From assembly GCA_037975125.1 (NCBI GenBank), contig CM075855.1, positions 108,345,912 to 108,409,911 on the forward strand: a stretch of DNA of 64,000 nucleotides, in the 5' to 3' direction. Numbering within the stretch: the first letter of the stretch is position 1; every line of letters begins with the position of its first letter. This DNA comes from Latrodectus hesperus (Eukaryota > Arthropoda > Arachnida > Araneae > Theridiidae). The notes below the pieces were generated by a model. It searched no databases. It was not told where the DNA came from and saw only the letters and a program-made list of their open reading frames with translations. Positions 27,501-38,699 of the stretch are shown piece after piece. The position numbers and the translations under genes are program-made.

Positions 27501-28795
27501 CAAAGCAAGTGATAGTATTTCATTTAAAATTCAATACAATTTATTACATTCTGTCGTGTTTATTTTTCACCATCATGACTGCTTCTCAAAATAAATGGAT
27601 AATGTTTATAAAGTATTTACATTTTGACTTTTAAACAAGTAAATTTATTAGTTTGTTATTTTAATAGTTAATTACATATTTCATAATTATAATAAACACT
27701 ATCTACAGCTCTTTTAGTTGATAATTCTCAAATGGTGTTTTATGCAAACAAGAGGTTGACTTAAACTTTAGAAAACATTAGATTTATCGGTTAACTAATA
27801 ATTAAATAATGGACTAACAAATTTACTGTTATTTGATATAAGCAGATAAGAAATAATAGAAAATGTCGAAGGCATATTATTATTTAAAATCTCATGGTTC
27901 AAATAAAATTTGTAAATGTAGAATAATAGCAAGCATTTCACAATATGATGCCAACTATATAAAATATTCAAAGATCTATGGATTTAAATCTTTTGTAAAT
28001 CTAATATAGACCCACTGTAATAAGATCCTTATGTCTGCTAGCCATGGATGCTATTTAACTCAAAATATACATTTATGCATACATACAAATTCAAAATGTG
28101 TCTTGATTATCCAAATTATTAATAAATAAATGCAAAAAAATATAAAATGGTTTGTTTTAATTGTGTCTTATGTGTGGCACATAATTTAATATTCTTTGGT
28201 TCATCATCTCTACCATCAAAGTATTCATGGATTTCTCATTCACTTATATCATATTAGAAAATGTCAATTATACTTTTCCTCAGACATTAGAAAAATTGTT
28301 TTGGCACTTATTGAAAAAACTTCATTCTTTGAAATAAAACATTGTTAACAAGATTCTGTGTGCTTTCTGTGTGAAAATGCCTATTAGAATCATTATTTTT
28401 AAGTTTTTTTGATATTTTCTCTTTTAGAAAAAAAATTTAATTTATTAACCGTAAATCTTCATATCGAAAGGTATAAATATTTTAGTTTTAAGATTTAAAA
28501 TGCTTTAAAAGTAAGACTTATTTGTTTACTTTTAGCACATTAAATTTATAATGTTAAAAGGGATCTTGAATACTACGAAGTTTTTACAAAAATGATTTTT
28601 CAAAATCAAAAAATTACTATTGTAAAATATACAACTTTGGATAAAATCCTTTTTCCTATGTTTTGCACTAGTTTAAGTAAATTGTTAGTTCCAACAATAA
28701 GAGTAAAAACACTGGACTTTATATACAATTTCCATTATATCCTTTCTTATTATACGTATAGTTAATCTCATGTATTTGCGGATATTTAGATAATA

Positions 28796-28800
<5 letters not shown>
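27501..28800. other. AT-rich noncoding stretch
   Basis: No ORF, SINE or transposon end recognised. Confidence 0.55.

Positions 28801-28879
<79 letters not shown>
28801..28879. repeat. (AT)n microsatellite
   Basis: About 79 bases of AT dinucleotide just beyond the 3' end of the LINE fragment at 28920-29330. Confidence 0.95.
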
Positions 28880-28882
<3 letters not shown>

Positions 28883-28899
28883 ATTACAGTTTTACAGTT

Positions 28900-29330
28900 A
28901 CAACTGACAATCAATAAACAGTGGTGGTGATCTATCTGGTCTAGTTCCACTAGACCAGATCCATGAGATCATAGATAGCCAAAAAGTCCAAAAGCAGATG
29001 TGGACTTTTCACAGCCTCTTCCCGAGAAAACCCCAAGCACTTCAAGATGTATTGCGGGCAAAACGGAGCATTGTCACACTTGGGGCATGTTGGGTATTTT
29101 CTTTCACCGTCCTCAAAGATCATACACTTCAAGTGGCCAGTAGAAAGTCTGGTGTACTCTGGAGCCCTTAAATGTTGTGGCGCCTCCAGGATGTCTTTGG
29201 AAGTACCAAGGCTGAGCAGTAGGGTCAGCCCAGGTTTTAGAAGTTAGTTGTTTAGCAATGGAAGAGATCTCTGATGGTGTTAGTGCCATGCGATCTTCCG
29301 GGTTCAATAAATAGTATGTGCCTCAACCGC
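28900..29330 (-). mobile_element. LINE 3' fragment, 5' truncated
   Basis: The minus strand encodes the end of a non-LTR retrotransposon ORF2, stopping at TAG 28950-28952. The tail reads TGHLKCMIFEDGERKYPTC, CPKC, then LGFSREE, LLLDFLAIYDLMDLV. This parallels the 61.3-kb fragment (TKC...HLLDC, MGLSRED, LVVDFLTVNELVDLV), so both are one family. Here the knuckle His is Tyr (CPQYILKC). Upstream of about 29115 the reading frame shifts (RVHQTFYW against APEYTRLSTG), so it is a pseudogene. A 9-bp stem spans the stop codon (28936-28958). Confidence 0.8.
28936..28958 (-). other. Hairpin across the LINE stop codon
   Basis: CTGGTCTAG and CTAGACCAG form a perfect 9-bp stem with a 5-base loop. The stop codon TAG lies in the stem. 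The related LINE at 61.3 kb has a different stem sequence in the same place. Confidence 0.8.
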
Positions 29331-30148
29331 TGTTTGTCGATACATGATAAGAATTTTCTTGCATTTGTTCTTAATGATGATTTGTTGCTAAAAATTTTTG
29401 TTGTATGAGAATATTTGCTGCTAAAGAATGATTAGTTTTTTAAGATCAGTTTTCAAGTATATTTTCGCTTTAAATTCACTGATCTTCACCAAACATCCAT
29501 TTCATTTGTCCGGATAATTTAAAACTCTTATGAAAATATTATACATTTTTCATGAAAAATATAAACATAAATTATATAGTAACATGATAAGACACTTATT
29601 TTACATGTGATATAATCAATGCCTAACTAACAATCAATTTTTAAAGATTTGGATTTATTATATATCGTATTTGAATACATATTGCACTTAGTTTTATTAG
29701 TCTTCTTTTAGAATTGTAAATTATCAATTATTCCGGATTAATCTATCAAGTTTATCTTATAAGTACTTCTGTATACAATTATAAATAAAAATTATTTTGG
29801 TATATTGTTAGTTTCATCTGGAAGATTAATGATTTCATAAAGGTTCATTTATTTCTTGAGTCTTAATTCTGAAGAAAAAGCCATGTGGACCTAACATCCA
29901 AAAAGACTCCCAGGATTTACTAAAGTTTGACCGCTACTTTCATGGTATATTGCATGAAACCAGTAGAACTGCAACAATTGTTCATTTTAACAATGGCTTT
30001 GCATATCAAATAAAAAAATCAATGAAATGTATGAAATTATGAAAAGTTTTTATCATATACCATATGAGTATGTTCTTACAATATTAGAGAACAAGAATTA
30101 GACTACGAGCCTATTTTATGTGTCAATAATGTTTTACTTTTAGTACAT
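29331..30148. other. AT-rich noncoding stretch
   Basis: No gene or recognisable repeat. Confidence 0.55.
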
Positions 30149-30313
30149 ACTTTCAATTAGTGCCGCCCAACTTGTTTAGTGGTCAGCATGCCTGACTGCG
30201 GATAAGGAGGTCCTGGGTTCGAATCCCGGTTCGGGCATGGATGTACTTTATCTCTCTATCTATCCTGTCTTTGCCCGTTCCTTGTATTAATGAGGTGTGA
30301 ATAGTTACCTACC

Positions 30314-31058
30314 GATGGTGTTCCCACCTTATCGTGGTGGTGTGGTTTGTGTGTGCTAATGATCTCGAGAGCTATGCCGGCGGGAGCTTCGGCTCCTGGC
30401 AGGGTCACCCAAGCCGGACAGGTCGGAGGGAAGGCACCAGACTAAGTGGAACACCGTGGTCCTCCAGGTTGGGGGTTGGGCGCAGGACCAATCCCCTTGC
30501 CCCGTAAAAATCCTCTGATTCAGAAAACTCAAATAAACACTCCCGGACTGGCTATTGTTAAATAAATACAAAATTGAACCTATATAAAACCCTAATCAAG
30601 CCAATTGTTCTGTATAGTAGTGAATCCTGGACCCTCATTGAGACAGAGGAGGAAAAGCTATTGATCTTTGAAAGAAATATTTTGAGGAAGATTTTTGGAC
30701 CCATCCAAGTGAATAATGAGAGGAGGATTTTATTCAATCATGAAATGAATAGAAAATATAGCAAATACGGTGGAACCGATATTGTAAGAACTACAAAGGC
30801 ATCACGAATAAGGTGGTTGGGCCACCTGTACAGATGCACCGATGCTTTTCCCACCAAAAAAGTGACATTCTCAAAAATTGAAGGGATTCGTCGTAGATGA
30901 CGTCCACCCACGCGGTGGCTGGACGATGTTGAAAAAGACCTCAAAATAATGGGAGCCAACCTATGGAGGGCTGTTGCGGCTAATAGAGTCAGCTGGAAGA
31001 AGATCAGCGAGTCAGCCTTGGCCTGCAATAGGCTGTTGAGCTTGTGAAGAAGAAGAAG
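30314..31058 (+). mobile_element. Internally deleted LINE nested in the SINE
   Basis: A 745-bp insertion bounded by an exact 14-base duplication AATAGTTACCTACC (30300-30313 and 31059-31072), with a (GAA)n tail. The first about 250 bases are a GC-rich, 5'-UTR-like stretch (GTGTTCCCACCTTATCGTGG) and are followed directly by the end of an ORF2. The middle, including the endonuclease and RT core, is missing. Target duplication and tail show target-primed reverse transcription as one unit, so the deletion probably preceded or accompanied insertion. Confidence 0.85.
30571..31047 (+). pseudogene. LINE ORF2 C-terminal region
   Basis: The frame encodes YKTLIKPIVLYSSESWTL, FERNILRKIFGPI, RIRWLGHLYRCTD and RPPTRWLDDVEKDL, motifs typical of the region after the RT palm in endonuclease/RT LINEs (LYGSETWTL, R-LRWLGHV, GRPRKRWLDDV). 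One in-frame TGA at 30898-30900 sits where an Arg (CGA) is expected and looks like CpG decay. The frame then continues to a TGA at 31045-31047 just before the (GAA)n tail. No start codon of its own: it is a remnant joined to the 5' region. The LINE clade was not determined. Confidence 0.85.
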
Positions 31059-31346
31059 AATAGTTACCTACCATATAAACGGGTACCCATGACATGCGTG
31101 TATAAAGGTGAAAGTCGTACTTTCACCTTCATGGTGCTCTGAATAAAGCGAAAGACACTCCCAATTGACTTAAATTTTCAAAGGCAAGGCATAGCGAGCT
31201 TTGCTTGTCCAAGTGTCATTAGTAACAACAACAACAACTTTTAGTTAGTATTTATATATTTTTTATCTAATTTTAAAATTTCCATACATCTTTTACATAA
31301 ATTATGTTATCTTACACGTACACATATAAAGCTATAAATAGATTTA

Positions 31347-31348
<2 letters not shown>

Positions 31349-31381
<33 letters not shown>
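31349..31381. repeat. (AT)n microsatellite
   Basis: About 33 bases of AT dinucleotide. Confidence 0.9.
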
Positions 31382-31382
<1 letters not shown>

Positions 31383-31649
31383 CGTTAATAGGAGGATTGG
31401 CAGTTGCACAATCGAACAAAGTAAACGGGTATTTATTTAGTTTGTCAAATATCGCTGGAATACATTCTCATTGCTTTCGTTTTATCTGAATACTTAAATT
31501 ATTGCACCTCTGTCAATTTAACATGTGCTGCCTAAATTAAGAAAAGGGGTGATATTTTCTTCAATTTTGAATCATAAATTATAAATTATGATTTGAATAA
31601 ATCACTCCAACTGTAAGGTAAGATTTAGAAATTCTTGCAAGGCAACTGA

Positions 31650-32917
31650 TACGAGGGTCACTCTGATATTTTTGAGATACAACTAGGTTTTTAAAGTTAT
31701 ATTGACAAAATTTTAGGTGTGTTCAAAGTAGTCTCCTCCAGCATCAATCCACTTTTGTAGACGAATTTTCTACAGATTAAATGCCTCAAGCCATTCATTC
31801 CTTCGAATAGATGAAAAAAATGCATTTATAGCCACATCAATCTCTTCTTCAGAATGAAAACGACGTCAACGTAAGTTCTTTTTTTGGTTAAAGAATAACC
31901 AAAATTCGATCATAGATAGATCAGGTGAATACGGTGGATGTTCGATCATTTCAATTTGTTTTTGTTTAAGAAACTAAACTGTTAATCCGGCTGAATGTGA
32001 AGATGCATTGTCACGGTGAAGCATTAGTCCCTTAACATTCAGTTTTTGTTGAATTTCTGGAAGACATTGAGTGGTATGCCAGTTTGCTGTTACTGTCTTC
32101 TGTCCTTCCAACTTGATGACTTTGACCAATCCCGTACTTCTGAAGAAAACGGCATACATCACTTTTTTCAGTGCGCGTTGATTTTTCACCATTGTCGGCG
32201 TGGGGTCATCTTCAAAGAACCATACTTTGCTTTCTTGATGTGTTGGAGCGTCAAAAAACGGTATGTACGTTTCATCACCTGTTACAATTTTAGAAATGAT
32301 GCGGTGGCCACCATCATTCAGCATATTAAGAGTTTCTTTTCTGATTCTGACACGCTCCTCTTTTTGATGCTCAGTTAGATTATGGGGAACCCAACGGCAA
32401 ACTACTTTTTTCATATGTAATTCTTCATGAATGATTTTGTGTATGGCTGCGGATCCAATGCTAAGCTCCTTCTGTATCATTTGATAGGTACATCGATTAT
32501 CATCCATTAACATTTTTCGTATGGCAGACACATTATCCGGGATTACTGCCGACGGCGGCCTTCCTGTGTGTTCTTCATCCTGAAGAAAATGGCAACCTCT
32601 TCTAAATTCTCTAAACCATCTGAATACAGTAGCATGAGCTGGAGATTCATCACCCAATGCTAATTGCAACCGTTGAACGCATTCTTCTTGATTGAATCCT
32701 GCTTTGAAATCGTAGAAAATCATAGCGTGAAAATGTTCTCGCGTCAACTCCATTTTCTCTTCTGTTTAAAATTTATTCCATGCTAAACAAGTTGAAGTAA
32801 GTTAATTAAAAATCGTCTTCTGTGTTAAAATACTTTGTACTTTAAAATTAAACCATTATTTTTATTTTGTAAATTCTCGTCTGCGCGTATCTCAAAAATT
32901 TCAGAGTAACCCTCGTA
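31650..32917 (-). mobile_element. Mariner element, full length but inactivated
   Basis: A 1264-bp element (31652-32915) with TA on each side. The ends are 29-base inverted repeats starting CGAGGGT, with two mismatches between them (CGAGGGTCACTCTG against CGAGGGTTACTCTG), reading into TTTTTGAGATAC. Length and ends are normal for mariner. The transposase is on the minus strand and carries stops. Confidence 0.95.
31713..32753 (-). pseudogene. Mariner transposase with three in-frame stops
   Basis: ATG at 32753 opens a frame that would be 346 residues to the natural TAA at 31713-31715, the usual mariner length. It has the N-terminal HTH region (QEECVQRLQLALGDESPAHATVFRWFREF), the mariner signature WVPHNL (residues 121-126), the first Asp in TGDE (160) and the second in HRDNASSH (248). 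Stops interrupt at 31974-31976 (TAG), 31866-31868 (TGA) and 31770-31772 (TAG), with no frameshift. The third acidic residue (position 283), Asp in mariners, reads Glu (YSPDLSMIEFW). Spacing is 34 residues. So it keeps structure but is dead. Confidence 0.94.
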
Positions 32918-33165
32918 TTTAGGTTAGGTCTGATGATAACATATCTCAAAAATAACTGATGAGATTAAAATCAGTAAAATATATTGGTCAATTCTTTCCT
33001 CTTGTTTATAAAGCACTGAATTTTTTGAGTGTAAATTGTCATTCATAAAGATTAAAGAAAGGGTACATTAAAATCAGATCAATATCTGCTAATTATTAAG
33101 ATTCTCTGTGACCGAACTCTATCTATTAAATGAAGAAAAGTTCTTTAATCGTTTCTACTGCTATC

Positions 33166-33273
<108 letters not shown>

Positions 33274-33639
33274 TTTGAACTAAATAGCTGCAATAACATT
33301 CTTCAAATGATATCGAATTATATTTATTCAAACATTGCTGTTAATCTCAGGAGAGGATGATCATTCATTGTCCCAGAAAATTCACTCAGCTCACTACTAA
33401 TAATGACAAGGAACAATTATGTAAAATAATATAATGATTCCGAACTCAAATGTACGATTATTAATTAATAAAATTAAACTTGATCTTGTAGTTACTCAGT
33501 CGGTGGACAATGAAATATCAATAACTATTAATCCAGATGCTTTATATTCATTTCATTTTGATACTCAGATTTCATGTGGTTTATCTTGAGATACGGCGCA
33601 TTTCTTGGATTTTGCATCTGCAATGGTCTTCTCGTACCA

Positions 33640-33858
33640 CGTTACCACTTATTCATCATGCCTATTACTTTGAAACGAATTGAGGGAGTGGATCATCTGG
33701 TGGTGCCATCTATCGGAGGATTTGAAGAGCAAAGTCGTACTTTCACCTTTGTAATTCTCTGTTTAAACGAAAATCGCCCCTTACTGACTTAAATTTGCAT
33801 AACCAAGGTATAGCGAGCTTGGCTTGTCCTAGTGTCATAAGTAACATCAACAACTTTG
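33640..33858 (+). mobile_element. SINE body and tail T1, head missing
   Basis: Starts near TTACCACTTATTCATC and carries GTGGATCATCTGGTGGTGCC, AGCAAAGTCGTACTTTCACC and the T1 end, close to (CAACA). It matches the body of the head-A SINE at 5486. The 5' part is lost or unrecognisable. Confidence 0.7.
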
Positions 33859-36560
33859 AAACGTGAGTTACATTTCCTTCATCCATAAGTTAGCCATATG
33901 CTAACTGAAGGATTAGGGCATGGATGTATGTACTTAAATAATATTTTACAGATATTTTTTGTGTTCAATAAACTTACGAATATTAAATATTAAAACTACA
34001 CAATTTTTAGTACTATTTTTAGAAATCAGTATCTTTTGACACAGTTAAAAGACTAATGGTAATGTAAAAAAATAACTACATCCTAACGACTGCCTTTTTT
34101 ACAAATTAACTTTCTTAAACAATGAAATCCATTCATTTTTTACTAATACGAAACCTTCGCTATCAATTATTCGTACCTTTTTTCTATAGCCAATTAGCAT
34201 AACATTCTTCCCGAATGTTTCGATTTTTTTATCAATTGCATTTTTAAGTAAAAGAGTAGATTACATGAAATCTGAGATATTTCAGCTTATATTTATAGAA
34301 GAGAATTGTCTAGATCAATTTAAAAACAGTTAAAACATGAAAAATCGTTAATTAAAAAAATGATTGTATTTTATTTATTCTTTGCCAGTAATGGAACCAA
34401 AACATGTGTGTAAAAAAAAAAAAAAAAAAAAAACATTTCAAAGTTTAGAACTTAATCAATTATTTTTAAAATATATTATAATTCTAATATTTTAGTGAAA
34501 AAAAAACTAATTATCAATCAATTTATTTTGTTTTAAACATACAAAGATTATTCGCAAAACATCGATAAAAATTAGACTTACTGATATTTAAAAACTACAG
34601 TTATATACCGAAAACACTCTTATCTGCATCAATTTACTTTAATACAGTATTTGAGCATTTGTACACTTATAATCACTACAGTAATATAGGAAGAGCATTT
34701 TATATGAAAGTTCAAATTGCAATTTTCGATGAATTAATTGTTAATTATCTGAATTACAAAAATATATTTTAAGTAATAATGTTTCTCAACTATGCTGATT
34801 CACTTACTTAAAGAATTAATTTTTTTCGCTGTATTTTATAACTGAAATAAAATAAAAACGGTAATTTCATCTGATAAAATACAGAATCATCATATTTATG
34901 AATATTTTAAATTTCCTTTGAACAGTTGTATTAATAATTTACAGCATAAATCAAATAATTAACTTCCTTTTAAGGAATGATATCTGTAATATATCATGAA
35001 AATCTATATTTTGTATTCAAAAACACATTCATAGAAATTTGTATAACATTAAATTTAATTTATTAAATGTGTTTATTTAGTAAAATATTTATTTACAGCT
35101 TAAACAAATTAAGTAACTTATTTTTATCTGTTTTCAATACTAAGATTCTTTTCTTTGACAAATACTTATCTAGAAAGTAAAAATATTTTAATAAAAAACA
35201 AACAGTTTTCTTTACGGTCCTGCATCTTTACATTTTTGATTTTCTGTGTCTATATCCCCATAGATAGAAGAAAAATAATATAAGATATTTTTTTCTTAAG
35301 GAATTTTTTATTTTGTATTTGTCTTTGGGGAGCACTTTTGTAAAAGTAGTTTTTAGATCTTTTAAGAACTATTGGAATGCATGCCTTTAAGAAGAATTGT
35401 GGAAGACGTATTTTTCAAAGTAAAAAACCATTAAACTTTTCAATTATTGAAAAAATATAAATGGAAAAGTTACTATGAAGAAGTATTTTGAACTGATTGT
35501 GAATATTCCAATTGAACTCTGAAATATTTTGTTTTAAATTACAAAGCTTAATTTTTTTATCTTAATGATATATTTTTTGATATATTATTTTCAATAAAAT
35601 AAGTATTTCTTATAAAATTTCTTAAATTTTTCAGGGAAATAAATAATGATATCTACTTGTTATCTAACTTTAAAATAGAATTAGCAATAAACATATTAAA
35701 AATTATAGTACCTTGGGTTTTAAAATTACTTTTTAAATATTAAAGAAATAAATAACAATTTAATAAACAGAATCTTGGTTATTAATAACAAGATAATGAT
35801 GTTTATAACGTAATTTATGCCACTATTCAATAGTACACAACTCTTACTAAGAAACAATTTTGAAACATTGATTGTTTATTGAAAGAGATTTAAAGATATT
35901 TTAACTGAATGTTTTGGTATAATAAATTAAGAAAAAAATATTAGTTGATATCAAGACATGTTTTACATAAATCCTTTTTTTTCAAATAATTTATACATTT
36001 GACTGGCAAGAAAACATAAATGAAAATCTACTCTGCAAGACGCAAATATAAGTTCAAATGGTTTCTATACAATGAAGTGACGCAACGTAATGTATTCGAT
36101 CTCTATGGCTAATTTTAAAAGATTTCTAGAAATTAAACAATAGAAATTCAAATTTGTTGAGGGCTTTACATACATTCTGTCAGTTGTGAATAATCAAGAA
36201 AAATTGGATATTGAGGTAAAGTAACGAAGTGTTGCTGCTAATAGATGGCTTTATTTATTTTTAAAAAAAATCTACATTCAATATTAGTAAAATGAAAAGC
36301 TAATATTTTATAGAATTCTTATTAGTCTTGTATTCAAATATAACGCCAAAACTTAATGAGAATCCAAAACCTGGGCTTTGACAAGTTGTCAGAGAAATTG
36401 GCTTATTATCTTTGAAAGAAAGGCATTAAGGAAAAATATGGAGGCTTTATATGTTAATGACGTATGATGACGAAACTCATTTCATAGATATAACAATGAG
36501 TTATTTTTTGACGATGTGAATGCAATTGCAAAATAACGTCTAAGATTTAAAAAAACATTG
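33859..36560. other. AT-rich noncoding stretch
   Basis: No gene. It contains a run of about 22 A at 34412-34433 and, at about 35240-35400, a segment resembling 62530-62680 (GGGGAGCACTTTTGTAAAAG against GGGTGCACTTTTGCAAAAG). Confidence 0.55.
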
Positions 36561-36582
36561 AAATGAGTCACAAATTTGTGAA

Positions 36583-36896
36583 ATGAGCGCTAATAGAGAC
36601 CTCACTAAAACTATCACTCGCATTAGAATCGATCACTATCGAGATATGAAGATCCAGGGAGATGGCAACAGAACCTACCGTCTCTGCATTCAGTGCTATA
36701 ATATTCCACAAACACCAAGACTCATTTTTAACTGCCCTGCCGTTTTAAGATACTTGGCTCTGCTTGGAGAATTTCCCTTGCTCGACCTCGAAAGGAGTCT
36801 ATACTCCGAAAACATCAAAGAGATAGCCAGCTGCGTTCTGCATACTCATGGTCATCTATAGTTCTTCCCATGGACATGACACCAACCAACCAACAA
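36583..36896 (+). pseudogene. LINE ORF2 C-terminal end, second family
   Basis: The frame encodes TITRIRIDHYRDMKIQGDG, RTYRLCIQCYN, LIFNCPAVLRYL and NIKEIASCVLHTHGHL, ending at a TAG at about 36859. This is the usual tail of a LINE ORF2 whose zinc knuckle is C-x2-C-x8-H-x3-C. Here the His is Leu (CIQCYNIPQTPRLIFNC), so the knuckle is broken. A short 3' UTR ends in (CCAA)n-like repeats at about 36890. The 5' side is truncated just upstream; the ATG at 36583 is not the original start. No target duplication was identified. Confidence 0.72.
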
Positions 36897-36984
36897 TGAA
36901 TTGTACGGAGTGGTACGGGATATACAAGGAGGAGGATGTAATTAAACATATCAAACACAATCACATAAAGTCTGTTCGTCTCAT

Positions 36985-37890
36985 TTGCTGAATGAATATC
37001 ACTACCAAGCTATTCATTATAATTAAATGCAAAAAAATATGAAGCAGAGAAAATAACCAGATTAAAATAGGTTGACTGTGTTCGATAAAGACATTAAGAT
37101 TTTGAAAGTAACCAATTGCCCTGATGCAGAAGAGAATGGAATTAAAGGTTATTCTTAGCAAAAGAAGGGATGACGTATCAATAGATTAAGAAATATCTAA
37201 ATCAAAGCCAAATGTGTCCCGTTAACTCATTGAAGGGAGTGCGGGGCACAATAATAAAATTTACAATGATTTTCCAGCTCATTTCTCAAAGATATCACTA
37301 CCAAGTCATTCATGATAATTAAATGCAAAGAAATATGAAGCAGAGAAAATAACCAGATTAAAATAGGTTGACTGTGTTCGATAAAGACATTAAGATTTTG
37401 AAAGTAACCAATTGCCCTGATGCAGAAGAGAATGGAATTAAAGGTTATTCTTAGCAAAAGAAGGGATGACGTATCAATAGATTAAGAAATATCTAAATCA
37501 AAGCCAAATGTGTCCCGTTAACTCATTGAAGGGAGCTGCGGGGCACAATAATAAAATTTACAATGATTTTCCAGCTCATTTCTCAAAGATATCACTACCA
37601 AGTCATTCATGATAATTAAATGCAAAGAAATATGAAGCAGAGAAAATAACCAGATTCAAATAGGTTGACTGTGTTCGATAAAGACATTAAGATTTTGAAA
37701 GTAACCAATTGCCCTGATGCAGAAGAGAATGGAATTAAAGATAATTCTTAGCACAAAAAGGGCTGACGTATCAATAGAGTAAGAAATATCAAAATCAAAG
37801 CCAAATGTGTCCCGTTATCTCATTGAAGGGAGCGCGGGGCACAATAATAAAATTTACAATGATTTTTCACCTCATTCCTCAAAGAATAAA
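36985..37890 (+). repeat. Tandem triplication of a 296-bp unit
   Basis: GTTGACTGTG recurs at 37071, 37367 and 37664, a period of 296-297. Copies 2 and 3 are nearly identical and copy 1 diverges at its left end. A partial fourth copy closes the block (about 37843-37890). Each full unit has a minus-strand frame with hydrophobic content (LRITFNSILFCIRAIGYF...), preserved merely because copies are recent. No known element was recognised in the unit. Confidence 0.93.
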
Positions 37891-38045
37891 GAGATCTTAA
37901 AATGAATAATTATGTTTATTGATGCATTTCTAAGTAAATTTCAAGAGCATGTCATTCTAAATCTTAAGTAATAAGACCAAAGTTCTTTATTCAGTTAACT
38001 ATAAGGAGAGAATGCATTTTTTAACAATTTCGATTATATGTCCTG

Positions 38046-38345
38046 TCAACTGAGGGCTGTGGTGGCGTGAATGCTTAGGATCATCGTTGTCATTATTGGT
38101 AGGTAATGAATTTGAATCCCTGATTAACCGAAGATCTGTGGTGTTCTTTAAAGTCGGCTGGTGCACCTTAAAGTTGGGCGTGATCGCAATGTCCTACAAG
38201 TGAAATGATAGCTTGGGGTGTTAGACCAAGTATTGGGGGTCCTCTTCAAAATCACGAAGACTCCACCCGGCCTCTTATAACTGGTAGAGCTCAATACAGA
38301 GCTAAGTACTAGAAGTATGCTGGTGCAACAGATCAGGTGTAAACT
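38046..38345 (+). mobile_element. SINE, family E
   Basis: Head GGGCTGTGGTGGCG, a box-B-like TTTGAATCCCTG, then CCGAAGATCTGTGGTGTT, AAAGTCGGCTGGTGCACC and AAATCACGAAGACTCC. These landmarks recall a widespread arthropod tRNA-type SINE. A fragment of the same 3' part follows at 38530-38690. Confidence 0.65.
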
Positions 38346-38529
38346 ACATCAACAAATTAACTTTTTCCAAAATTACGAGGTTGTGCTTATCGGCTTTTTA
38401 GTCAGTAGATTTAATCAATGGGAAAGGTTCTTCAAAGAAACCAACCCCAATGCTTTGTAACAACTGAATAAATAGACTTAATAATTATATTGACTTCACT
38501 AAAAGGAATTTAATTAATCTAGCCAACAA

Positions 38530-38690
38530 ATAGTACCTCTGGGAGCGGCAGACTACATATTGGGAGTTTTTTTGCTTGGGATTTGCTTCAAAATCACGAA
38601 GACTCCACCCGGCTGCTTCTATGTAATTGGAAGAGTCCATTTTTTCAGGTCAAGGTACATGGAAGCATACTGGTGCAACAACAACTTCCT
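38530..38690 (+). mobile_element. SINE family E, 3' fragment
   Basis: Repeats AAATCACGAAGACTCCACCC and TACTGGTGCAACA of the preceding copy and ends CAACAACAAC. The 5' half is absent. Confidence 0.6.
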
Positions 38691-38699
38691 ATCAAGTGA

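Larger units (their letters stand above)
30149..31249 (+). mobile_element. SINE (head B, tail T1) split by a nested LINE
   Basis: Head GCCGCCCAACTTGTTTAGTGG with box B GGGTTCGAATCCCGG starts at 30162. The body is cut at 30313 and resumes at 31059, and the T1 tail ends in (AAC)n at 31236. Imperfect 13-base target copies flank it: ACTTTCAATTAGT (30149-30161) and ACTTTTAGTTAGT (31237-31249). The two differences suggest a fairly old insertion. Confidence 0.88.

Noticed and set aside
30314..30420. HDV-like ribozyme at the LINE 5' end
   Set aside because: CCACC/GGTGG could make a P3-like stem, but I could not find a pairing P1 strand from the element's first bases.
36961..37457. Repeated hydrophobic ORFs that look like membrane proteins
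   Set aside because: They are the same AT-rich frame in recent tandem copies; no independent conservation.
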